Assembly (NCBI GenBank): GCA_021775555.1
Contig: JAJFHP010000052.1
Location: 1 to 55,586, forward strand
From: Hyphomicrobiales bacterium
GTDB lineage: Bacteria > Pseudomonadota > Alphaproteobacteria > Rhizobiales > Methyloligellaceae
Direction of reading: 5' to 3'
Length of the DNA stretch: 55,586 nt
Shown piece after piece: positions 35,176-42,753 of this stretch; positions within the stretch are counted from its first letter, which is position 1; the number at the start of each line of letters is the position of its first letter. The translations under genes were made by a program, and so were the position numbers. Under the pieces are notes generated by a model. It was not told the origin of the DNA. It did not search any database and saw nothing but the letters and a program-made list of their open reading frames with translations.

Positions 35176-37623
35176 ATGGCTGACAAGAAGTTCCCGACCC
35201 ATGCACAGGTGGTTGTCGTGGGTGGCGGCATCGCTGGCTGCTCGGTCGCCTATCATCTGACCAAGCTTGGATGGAAAGATGTTGTCCTGCTGGAGCAGGG
35301 CAGTCTCAGCGGCGGTACCACCTGGCACGCGGCGGGGCTGGTGGGACAGTTGCGCAACCATGAAAATCTGACGCGGCTGATCGAATATTCAACGCGGCTC
35401 TATGCCAGCCTTGAAGAGGATACCGGTCAGGCGACGGGCTGGAAGGGGACCGGTTCACTCAGCATTGCCCGCACGTCCGAACGCATGACGGTGCTGAAGC
35501 GCGTGGCGGCCAAGGCGCGCGCCTTCGGCGTCGAGGCCCATGTTATCTCGGCCAGCGAAGCGGGTGAACGCTGGCCCGTCATGGAGACGAAGGATCTCGT
35601 TGGCGGAGTCTGGCTGCCAGGTGATGGCCAGGCCAATCCCACGGACCTGACCCAGGCCATGGCCAAGGGCACGCGCCAGAATGGGGGTCAGATATTCGAG
35701 AAAACCCGTGTAACGGGCGTTGAGCTCGCGAATGGGGCGGTAAATAAAATCAGCACCGATAAAGGCGATATCGAGTGCGAATATGTGGTCAATGCCGCAG
35801 GGCAATGGGCGCGCCAGTTTGGCCGGCTCGCGGGCGTAAATGTGCCGCTTTATAGCTGCGAGCATTTCTACATCGTCACGGAACAGATTGAAGGTGTTCA
35901 GCGTGACCTTCCCAGCATGCGCGATCCTGACGGCTATATCTATTTCAAGGAAGAGGTTGGCGGTCTCGTGATGGGCGGTTTCGAGCCGGACGCAAAGCCC
36001 TGGAAGATGAACCCCATTCCGGATGAGTTCGAATTCACGTTGCTGGAAGACGACTGGGACCAGTTCGAAATCCTGATGGAAAATGCGCTCATTCGCGTGC
36101 CCGCCCTGGAGACGGCACAAGTGAAGCAGTTCGTGAATGGGCCTGAGAGCTTTACCTCTGACGGCAATTTCATGATCGGAGAAGCGCCGGGAGTGAAAAA
36201 CTACTTCGTCTGCGCCGGATTCAATTCCATGGGCATCGCCAGTGCCGGTGGTGCGGGTATGGCGGTTGCCGAGTGGATGGTTGAAGGTGCACCGACTTTG
36301 GACGTGTGGCCAGTCGATATTCGCCGTTTCGCGCCCTACCAGGGCAATGATGCCTGGCTTGAAGCTCGGGTGAAGGAAACACTTGGGCTTCACTATGTGA
36401 TGCCATGGCCGAACAAGGAATTGCTGTCGGGACGGCCGCTGCGCTGCTCACCGGTCTATGAGCAGATCAAGGCGCGCCGTGCCTGCTTTGGCTCCAAGAT
36501 GGGTTGGGAGCGCCCGCTCTGGTACGCAAATGACGGGCAGGAGCCGGAGCTTGATTATTCGTTTGGCAGGCAGGGCTGGTTTGAAAACTCTGCAGCCGAA
36601 CACAAGGCGGTCCGTGAGGGCGTTGCCCTGTTTGACCAGATGTCCTTCGGCAAACTGATGGTTGAGGGCCGTGATGCTGAATCCCAGCTTCAACGTATCT
36701 GCGCCAACAATGTGGCTGTTGCTCCGGGAGCTTGCATCTATACGGGCATGCTCAATGACCGCGGCGGGTATGAAAGCGATGTTACGGTCACACGGCTTGA
36801 TGAGAGCCGCTTCATGATCGTGACGGGATCAGCGGAAGTCATCCGCGACCATGACTGGATAACGCGCAATCTTGAAAAGGATGCCCATGTCACAGTCAGT
36901 GATGTGACCAACTCCTACGCGGTTTTCGGGATCATGGGGCCGAAGGCACGGGACCTGCTCACAAAGCTCACACCGGATGATTTGAGTAATGACGCCTTTC
37001 CATTCTCAACAAGCCGCGAAATTTCATGCGGAGAAGTGCGTGTGCGGGCCAGCCGGCTCACCTATGTGGGAGAGCTTGGCTGGGAGCTTTACGTGCCGGT
37101 GGAATGCGCGGTTAGTGTGTATGGCTCACTGGTCGAGGCTGGAGAGGATCTGGGCCTCGTACACGCGGGCTACTATGCGCTGGACTCGTTGAGGCTGGAG
37201 AAAGCCTATCGGGCCTGGGGCCATGAACTCACCCCCGATGACTCGCCATTCGAGGCGGGTTTGTCATTCGCTGTCGATTTCGACTCAGGCGACTTTATCG
37301 GCCGTGATGCGCTGCTAAAGCTCAAGGGCACACCCCGCACGCGTCGCGTGGTGCAGTTCGTGCTGGAGGATCCGGAACCCGTATTGTGGGGCGGGGAGCT
37401 TATCCTGCGTGATGGTGAGCCCGTGGGTGATCTGAAATCCGCGGGATATGGCCACACCCTTGGCGGAGCGGTTGGTCTGGGCTATGTCAGCAACGAGCAG
37501 GGTGTTGACAAGGCGTTCATTGAGAGTGGTTCATACGAGATCGATATTGCCGGCACGTTAGTTCCGGCCAAGGCGTATTTGCGAACGCCGTATGATCCGA
37601 AGCTGGAGCGCGTGAAGGTCTAA
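35176..37623 (+). CDS. FAD-dependent dimethylglycine/sarcosine dehydrogenase-like protein with GcvT domain
   Basis: 815-aa two-part enzyme. The N-terminal DAO-type FAD domain opens with VVVVGGGIAGCSVAYHLTKL and contains SGGTTWHAAGLVGQL, whose His is the covalent FAD site in the family. The FAO linker follows, then the C-terminal GcvT/aminomethyltransferase folate-binding domain (from about residue 430, with MSFGKLMVEGRDAESQL and SRLTYVGELGWELYVPVE). Such proteins remove N-methyl groups from dimethylglycine, sarcosine or related amines and pass the carbon to tetrahydrofolate. ATG 35176 is preceded by GAGG. Third gene of the oxidation run. The exact amine is unknown. Confidence 0.92.
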   Translation: MADKKFPTHAQVVVVGGGIAGCSVAYHLTKLGWKDVVLLEQGSLSGGTTWHAAGLVGQLRNHENLTRLIEYSTRLYASLEEDTGQATGWKGTGSLSIARTSERMTVLKRVAAKARAFGVEAHVISASEAGERWPVMETKDLVGGVWLPGDGQANPTDLTQAMAKGTRQNGGQIFEKTRVTGVELANGAVNKISTDKGDIECEYVVNAAGQWARQFGRLAGVNVPLYSCEHFYIVTEQIEGVQRDLPSMRDPDGYIYFKEEVGGLVMGGFEPDAKPWKMNPIPDEFEFTLLEDDWDQFEILMENALIRVPALETAQVKQFVNGPESFTSDGNFMIGEAPGVKNYFVCAGFNSMGIASAGGAGMAVAEWMVEGAPTLDVWPVDIRRFAPYQGNDAWLEARVKETLGLHYVMPWPNKELLSGRPLRCSPVYEQIKARRACFGSKMGWERPLWYANDGQEPELDYSFGRQGWFENSAAEHKAVREGVALFDQMSFGKLMVEGRDAESQLQRICANNVAVAPGACIYTGMLNDRGGYESDVTVTRLDESRFMIVTGSAEVIRDHDWITRNLEKDAHVTVSDVTNSYAVFGIMGPKARDLLTKLTPDDLSNDAFPFSTSREISCGEVRVRASRLTYVGELGWELYVPVECAVSVYGSLVEAGEDLGLVHAGYYALDSLRLEKAYRAWGHELTPDDSPFEAGLSFAVDFDSGDFIGRDALLKLKGTPRTRRVVQFVLEDPEPVLWGGELILRDGEPVGDLKSAGYGHTLGGAVGLGYVSNEQGVDKAFIESGSYEIDIAGTLVPAKAYLRTPYDPKLERVKV

Positions 37624-37629
37624 AGCAAA

Positions 37630-38193
37630 GTGGTGAGACGCAGGAGAAAAGACAGCGGTTTGAGATCTGTTCGAACGGTTTTCTTTTCGCTCTGCGCCTT
37701 GGCCCTGCTTGGTGTTCTGGGGGTGCTCACCCTGAGATTCTGGCCGCATCAGCCGCTGCCCGAGGGCGTGAAAGCCGATAAAGTCCTGATCGACAAGTCA
37801 AAACGCAAGCTCACGCTTTTCAAGAAAGATAAGGTTCTCAAAACCTATCATGTCTCCCTGGGTGGCGGGCCGCTTGGCCACAAGGTGCAAGAGGGTGATG
37901 AGCGCACGCCTGAAGGGCGCTACAAGATCGACTGGCGCAACCCAAAATCCTGCTGTCACCTGTCGCTGCATATTTCCTATCCCAACGCTGCCGACAAGGC
38001 TCATGCCCGCAAGCTGGGTGTCTCACCGGGCGGTAACATCATGATTCATGGCCTGGTGAACGGACAGGGCTGGCTCGGGCGCTGGCACCTGTTCTGGGAC
38101 TGGACAGATGGCTGCATCGCCGTGACCAACGAGGAGATGCGCGAGATTTGGAATGTTGTTCCCAACGGCACGACAGTCGATATCAAACCTTAG
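37630..38193 (+). CDS. L,D-transpeptidase (YkuD family)
   Basis: Peptidoglycan cross-linking or lipoprotein-attaching enzyme, 187 aa, with a basic start and one membrane anchor (about residues 17-38) and a periplasmic catalytic domain. The active-site signature is present: HGLVNGQG, then WDWTDGCIAVTNEEM with the nucleophilic Cys in the GCIAVTN core. GTG 37630 follows the previous stop by only 6 bases, so it is co-transcribed with the demethylase gene although the functions look unrelated. A second GTG at 37633 is equally possible as start. Its stop overlaps the end of the small ORF on the other strand. Confidence 0.92.
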   Translation: MVRRRRKDSGLRSVRTVFFSLCALALLGVLGVLTLRFWPHQPLPEGVKADKVLIDKSKRKLTLFKKDKVLKTYHVSLGGGPLGHKVQEGDERTPEGRYKIDWRNPKSCCHLSLHISYPNAADKAHARKLGVSPGGNIMIHGLVNGQGWLGRWHLFWDWTDGCIAVTNEEMREIWNVVPNGTTVDIKP

Positions 38194-38354
38194 CGCCGTT
38201 TGCCGAAAACCTTCCTCACCGCCAATATCAACATGACCGCAAACAGCACGGTACCGATCGCCAGTAGGTCGAGTTCGCGAAACGGGCCTTCGTTGCGCCG
38301 GAACATGGCCGGCGGCGGGGTGGAGGCGGGGTTTTCCAGTTGGGCAAACTGCAT
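38190..38354 (-). CDS. Small membrane protein (54 aa), hypothetical
   Basis: Short open frame starting at ATG 38354, 9 bases after the EamA gene stop on the same strand. It reads MQFAQLENPASTPPPAMFRR, then a hydrophobic helix (LLAIGTVLFAVMLILAVR) and a basic end KVFGKRR: a typical single-span inner-membrane micro-protein with an inside-positive C-terminus. The Shine-Dalgarno is weak (GGGG about 14 bases upstream). I do not recognise a family. Its 3' end overlaps the L,D-transpeptidase stop by 3 bases. Confidence 0.45.
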   Translation of the reverse strand: MQFAQLENPASTPPPAMFRRNEGPFRELDLLAIGTVLFAVMLILAVRKVFGKRR

Positions 38355-38363
38355 GCGCGTAGC

Positions 38364-39224
38364 TTACCCCATCACAACAATCACAACGATCCCGGCGGCC
38401 AGTAACAATGCTGCGAGCAGACGCCTGAGGATCGCGCCCTCGCGCAGGAACAAACCGCCAAGCATCACAGAGATGGGTATTGATGCTTGGCGGAGGGATG
38501 TCACCGCCGCCACTTCGGCACCCATCTGATAGGCCATCAGAATGAGATAATATGAACCATAGGCCATGATGCCCGGTACGATGAGCATGACGGCGCGGGC
38601 GCTCGGGGGGCGCGGGTCATCATAGCGGGTATGGGTCCTGCGGCGCAGATACAGCATCAGATACACCGGGATCAGCAGGAGCTCGATCCAGAACAGCTGG
38701 ACCTCGGGTTCGAGTGTTTTCATGAGATCGGCATCGGCAAGGGAATAGATGCCGGTACCCGACATCGCCAGCAGGGCGAAAGTCAGTGTTTTCGGGTCTT
38801 CCAGAAAATGTGTGCCGCGCCGGTAAAGCAGCACGAAACCACCAGCTACAGCCATGGTGATGCCCAGCAGCACATACCAAGAATAGCTGGTGCCAAGCAG
38901 GGCCACGCCGACAATCACGATGAAAACTGGCGAGGCGCGGATAATTGGGTAATAAGCCGACAAATCGCCTCGATTGAGCGTGGCCGTGAGGCTGGTGCCA
39001 TAGAGAATCTGTCCGCACCATGACACGAAGATAAGGGGCAATACCGCGCCCACGCTCCACAGGTCCGAACCGGCAATGAGCGCGTGGACCAGCCCGCAAG
39101 CGGCCAGAACGATGGTGAGCCCCAAATAGCCCAGCTGCGTGTCAGGCTCCTGCTTGAGAAACAGGTTCCAGATCGGGTGGATGGCGGCCGATAGCAGCAC
39201 CATTCCGGCAACAATCAGCTCCAT
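38364..39224 (-). CDS. EamA/DMT family transporter
   Basis: Second drug/metabolite transporter of the window, 286 aa with about ten helices in two repeats (N-terminal MELIVAGMVLLSAAIHPIWN, second repeat AVMLIVPGIMAYGSYYLILM). It is only distantly similar to the copy at 4.1-5.0 kb. The N-terminal helix contains a histidine and proline where most members have a W-G pair, typical of a separate EamA subgroup. The substrate is unknown. Between the amine-oxidation run and the LysR/phosphonate genes; it may export or import a related metabolite, but nothing in the sequence proves it. Confidence 0.88.
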   Translation of the reverse strand: MELIVAGMVLLSAAIHPIWNLFLKQEPDTQLGYLGLTIVLAACGLVHALIAGSDLWSVGAVLPLIFVSWCGQILYGTSLTATLNRGDLSAYYPIIRASPVFIVIVGVALLGTSYSWYVLLGITMAVAGGFVLLYRRGTHFLEDPKTLTFALLAMSGTGIYSLADADLMKTLEPEVQLFWIELLLIPVYLMLYLRRRTHTRYDDPRPPSARAVMLIVPGIMAYGSYYLILMAYQMGAEVAAVTSLRQASIPISVMLGGLFLREGAILRRLLAALLLAAGIVVIVVMG

Positions 39225-39257
39225 AATGTCCGCGTATGCTTTGCGCGCCGGGTGGCC

Positions 39258-40124
39258 TTATTTCCCATGGGATGTCGCGATATCCCAGAATGCGGCCACG
39301 GTTCTCAACTTTGCGCGCTCCTTGAGGCAAACGAGATTTTCGGTCATCGTGCTGTCGCAATCGCTTAAGGTGAGGGCTCGCAGGCGGGTATCGAAGCCGA
39401 ATTCGGATTCTGAAACCACGCCGACTCCAATCCCGGCGGCAACAGCTTCTCGCGCTGTGGCACGGCCTTCAGCCTCCAGGGCTATGTCATAGGCAAGACC
39501 TCGCGCAAGGATTTCTTGCTCGATTATCATACGTGTTTTCGACCCTGTTTCGCGCATCACCATAGGTTCGGAGCATAGCTCCTCCAGAGTGATTGATTCA
39601 CGGCTTGCCCAGGGGTGAGACGCGCCGACAAAAGCCACCAGCGCGTCCGTACGAAGCGGGAGTGATTGCAGATGATCATTGTCGGGAACGTCGGCCAGCA
39701 CGCCTATGTCGGCGTTGAAATCAAACAGGCGCTCCAGCACTTCGTCAGCATTGCCCGTGCTGAGCGATATTGAAATGCCGGGATAGGTCTCCCGGAACGA
39801 ACCAATCAGGTTCACGGAATGAAGTGGTGCATCGGCAGCTATGCGCAGTGATCCGGTACGCAGTGCCTCGCTTTCAGACAACAACTCGACGGCTTCCTGT
39901 TCCAGCTCGAACATACGCTTGGTGAGTTCGAATAACCGCAATCCCAGTTCGGTTGGCACCACCGATCGTCGCTTGCGTTCGAACAGCCGGATGTTGAACC
40001 AGCCTTCAAGTTTGCGGACCTGATCGGAGATCGCCGGTTGTGAAATATTGAGCTGTCTTGCAGCCTTGGAGAACCCACCAAAGGTTGCAACGGCATGAAA
40101 TGCGCGCAGTTGATAATAATACAT
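39258..40124 (-). CDS. LysR-type transcriptional regulator
   Basis: 288 aa from ATG 40124 (MYYYQLRAFHAVATFGGFSK); a TTG two codons earlier is unlikely. The N-terminal winged HTH spans residues about 1-60 (KAARQLNISQPAISDQVRKL), followed by the periplasmic-binding-like effector domain (SLRIAADAPLHSVNLIGSFR onwards). It is divergent from the AEP uptake operon and therefore the natural regulator of it, probably sensing AEP or phosphonoacetaldehyde. That is inferred from position; LysR proteins commonly control divergent neighbours. Confidence 0.93.
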   Translation of the reverse strand: MYYYQLRAFHAVATFGGFSKAARQLNISQPAISDQVRKLEGWFNIRLFERKRRSVVPTELGLRLFELTKRMFELEQEAVELLSESEALRTGSLRIAADAPLHSVNLIGSFRETYPGISISLSTGNADEVLERLFDFNADIGVLADVPDNDHLQSLPLRTDALVAFVGASHPWASRESITLEELCSEPMVMRETGSKTRMIIEQEILARGLAYDIALEAEGRATAREAVAAGIGVGVVSESEFGFDTRLRALTLSDCDSTMTENLVCLKERAKLRTVAAFWDIATSHGK

Positions 40125-40503
40125 CACCAAAACCTATAGAAGTCATTAGATCACGTGATTTGACTTATGGTAGCTGTGTGCATTCTCATTGGTCAAGCTG
40201 ATAGGTTCGCCTGTGGACCAAAGTTGCTGTTATAGTCGATTGGGCGCAAGCGCTCCGGTTTGACTAAATAGTTTTGGGCGCGCTAATCGGTTGAAAAAAA
40301 GCGCGTTGGGGCCCGTGCGTCCTGCTTCCAGGGAAACCATATTTCCAGGGGATCTTTGGAAGCGGATGTCATCTGCACTACACAATCAGTGTGGATAGTC
40401 CCGGTTGAAGGGCCGTATGGCCAGCGACTGAATGCGATCCATGAATCTGGAAAAGACCGGAATTGGATTGTAAAGTGAGAGAGTTTTAATAGGGAGGAAG
40501 TTT
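40125..40503. other. Divergent control region between lysR and the AEP operon
   Basis: 379 bases without a gene. It holds an inverted repeat suited to a LysR dimer next to the regulator start (40140-40166, listed separately) and a strong ribosome site GGGAGGAAG before the solute-binding gene at 40504. I did not find a confident -35/-10 pair. Confidence 0.5.
40140..40166. promoter_or_regulatory. Candidate LysR operator
   Basis: AAGTCA (40140-40145) and TGACTT (40161-40166) form an inverted repeat enclosing a second palindrome, ATCACGTGAT (40150-40159). It lies 15 bases upstream of the lysR start codon in the divergent control region, a usual place for autoregulatory LysR binding. Assignment to this regulator is inferred. 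Confidence 0.45.
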
Positions 40504-41544
40504 ATGAAGAGCAGTGTGTTGAAAAAAGTGACGCTGTCCGTATTCGGGGCAGTGCTTGCCGGGTCCGTATTTGCAGCCACCGCAAATGCCAAAGACCTGA
40601 TCGTTTATACGGCAATCGAGCCTGAAGAACTCTCAGCGTTCGCCAAGGACTTTGAATCCAAGCATCCTGGCGTCAAAGTTAAATTTGTGCGGGATTCCAC
40701 CGGCATCATGACCGCCAAATTGCTGGCCGAAGGCAAGAACACTCAGGCTGATATCGTTTGGGGCCTTGCCGCAACAAGCCTGCTGCTGTTGAAAGACACA
40801 GGCATTCTCGAGCCATATGCACCCAAGGGTGTTGATAAGCTCGATAAGAAATTTGTTGATAGCGACAACCCACCATCATGGGTTGGCCAGCGTGCTTGGA
40901 TAGCTTCAATCTGTGTGAACACCGCAGAAGCTAAGGCAAAGAATCTGCCGATACCAAAAAATTGGGCAGATCTCACCAAGGCTGTCTATAAAGGCCATAT
41001 TGTTATGCCAAACCCGGCTTCGTCCGGTACCGGCTTCCTCGATGTCTCCAGCTGGATTCAGATGTGGGGCGAGGAAAAGGCCTGGAAGTTCATGGATGGC
41101 CTGCATGATAATATCGGAATCTATACCCATTCAGGTTCCAAGCCGTGCAAGATGGCTGGTAAGGGTGAATTCCCCATCGGCGTATCGTTTGCCTACAAGG
41201 GTGCACAGCTTCGTGCCAAGGGCGCACCGGTTCTGACCGTTGCACCGAGTGAAGGCGTTGGCTGGGATGTGGAGGCATTCGGATTGGTGAAGGGTGCGAA
41301 AAATGCCGCCGACGCCAAGAAGTTCGCCGACTGGTCGGTGACCAAGGAAATCAACGTCATCTACAACAAAGAATATGCCGTTGTTGCTTATCCTGGTGTC
41401 GCCAAGCCGGTGAAGTATTTCCCTGAAGGGCTTCTCGGTAAAATGATCAAGAATGACTTCCTCTGGGCCGCCAAGAACCGCAAGCGGATTCTGGCCGAGT
41501 GGAAAAAGCGTTACGATTCAAAGTCGGCGCCAAAAAAGAAATAG
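40504..41544 (+). CDS. 2-Aminoethylphosphonate-type ABC transporter substrate-binding protein
   Basis: Periplasmic receptor, 346 aa, with a standard signal peptide (MKSSVLKKVTLSVFGAVLAG, cleavage near ATANA). The body has DLIVYTAIEPEELSAFAKDF, VRDSTGIMTAKLLAEGKNTQ and MPNPASSGTGFLDVSSW, the type 2 binding fold of the FbpA/AEP group. The neighbours (ATPase, fused permease, AEP transaminase) point to AEP, as in PhnSTUV or AepXVW systems. ATG 40504 has GGGAGGAAG upstream. A strong terminator follows, so this receptor is probably made in excess over the membrane parts. Confidence 0.9.
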   Translation: MKSSVLKKVTLSVFGAVLAGSVFAATANAKDLIVYTAIEPEELSAFAKDFESKHPGVKVKFVRDSTGIMTAKLLAEGKNTQADIVWGLAATSLLLLKDTGILEPYAPKGVDKLDKKFVDSDNPPSWVGQRAWIASICVNTAEAKAKNLPIPKNWADLTKAVYKGHIVMPNPASSGTGFLDVSSWIQMWGEEKAWKFMDGLHDNIGIYTHSGSKPCKMAGKGEFPIGVSFAYKGAQLRAKGAPVLTVAPSEGVGWDVEAFGLVKGAKNAADAKKFADWSVTKEINVIYNKEYAVVAYPGVAKPVKYFPEGLLGKMIKNDFLWAAKNRKRILAEWKKRYDSKSAPKKK

Positions 41545-41560
41545 AACGCTTGATCTTAAA

Positions 41561-41597
41561 CCCCCGGCCCGCGTTACACTGGCCGGGGGTTTTTTTT
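41561..41597 (+). terminator. Intrinsic terminator between receptor and ATPase genes
   Basis: CCCCCGGCC (41561-41569), an 11-base loop and GGCCGGGGG (41581-41589) form a perfect 9-bp GC stem followed by eight Ts (41590-41597). It starts 16 bases after the receptor stop and ends 16 bases before the ATPase start, with GGGGGG (the next ribosome site) just after. It should let only part of the transcription reach the ATPase, permease and phnW. Confidence 0.93.
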
Positions 41598-41613
41598 GGG
41601 GGGTATATCCACA

Positions 41614-42753
41614 ATGGCGCGTAAGCCTAAAAGCACTTCAAAATCAAAAAGCCCAGGTGAAAGGGCCTTCCTGGAAATACGCGATGTCTCCAAAATGTTT
41701 GGCGATTTTACCGCTTTACAGGATGTGACGCTGGACATTCATGATGGTGAGCTCATCTGTTTTCTCGGCCCATCGGGCTGCGGGAAAACAACATTACTCA
41801 GGGCTATCGCCGGTCTCGACTATCAGACAACAGGACGTATCTACCAGAAGGGACGTGACATTTCCGATGTCCCTCCCGCGAACCGCGATTTCGGCATCGT
41901 GTTCCAGTCCTATGCTCTGTTCCCGAACCTTTCTGTCGAAAAAAATATTGCTTATGGCCTGGTCAACAGGAAGATGGGCCGCTCCAAGGTAAAAGCGCGA
42001 GTTGAGGAATTATTGCAACTGGTGGGGCTCGAAGGGTCTGAAGATAAATATCCCGCCGCACTTTCGGGAGGTCAGCAGCAGCGCGTTGCATTGGCACGCG
42101 CGCTCGCAACGTCGCCAGGCATGCTGCTTCTCGATGAGCCCTTGAGTGCGCTCGACGCCAAGGTGCGCGAGCATCTGCGCCATGAGATGAAGGAGCTGCA
42201 ACGATCGCTCGGAATAACAACCATAATGGTGACCCACGATCAGGAAGAAGCGCTCTCCATGGCCGACCGGATCGTGGTGATGAGTGACGGGCGGATCGAG
42301 CAGGTCGGTACGCCTATGGATATTTATCGCAATCCCACAAGCGCCTATGTTGCCGACTTCATAGGTGCCATGAATTTTCTGCACGGCAAGGTGGTGCGCA
42401 AGGGTCATGTCAAAGTCGGCAAGATGGATATCGCCGTGAACGGTGCCGCTGATCAGTTCAAGACGGGTGATGAGGTTGTCGTGTGCATCCGACCCGAAGA
42501 CGTTGCGGTGCGAGATTTGGCGCAGGTAAAGATCAATCGCTATGCGATGGCTATTCGCGATGTTGAGTTTTTGGGTTCATTCTGCAGGGCAACACTTGAT
42601 GTCGGTGGGAAGACCGGTGAGGAGTTGACTGCAGATTTCTCAATCAATCTCATGCGCGATTTCAAGCTGGAGCGCGGCGCAAAGCTGAACATTGCGCTGC
42701 CGAAGGAACAACTTCAAGTGTTCCCTTCTAACGGTACGGACATTCCGGCATGA
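41614..42753 (+). CDS. 2-Aminoethylphosphonate-type ABC transporter ATP-binding protein
   Basis: Cytoplasmic ATPase, 379 aa from ATG 41614 (an in-frame non-ATG start at 41596 lies within the terminator T-run and is rejected). A Lys/Ser-rich N-terminal stretch is followed by Walker A GPSGCGKTT, Q-loop IVFQSYALFP, signature LSGGQQQRVALARAL, Walker B MLLLDEPLSALDA and H-loop MVTHDQEEA. The C-terminal TOBE-like domain (about residues 270-375) has VVVCIRPEDVAV. Its stop overlaps the permease start (ATGA). Confidence 0.93.
   Translation: MARKPKSTSKSKSPGERAFLEIRDVSKMFGDFTALQDVTLDIHDGELICFLGPSGCGKTTLLRAIAGLDYQTTGRIYQKGRDISDVPPANRDFGIVFQSYALFPNLSVEKNIAYGLVNRKMGRSKVKARVEELLQLVGLEGSEDKYPAALSGGQQQRVALARALATSPGMLLLDEPLSALDAKVREHLRHEMKELQRSLGITTIMVTHDQEEALSMADRIVVMSDGRIEQVGTPMDIYRNPTSAYVADFIGAMNFLHGKVVRKGHVKVGKMDIAVNGAADQFKTGDEVVVCIRPEDVAVRDLAQVKINRYAMAIRDVEFLGSFCRATLDVGGKTGEELTADFSINLMRDFKLERGAKLNIALPKEQLQVFPSNGTDIPA

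Noticed and set aside
35455-36393. 312-codon minus-strand frame opposite the FAD demethylase
   Set aside because: Antisense shadow; the plus-strand protein has intact FAD and GcvT motifs, while this one has none.
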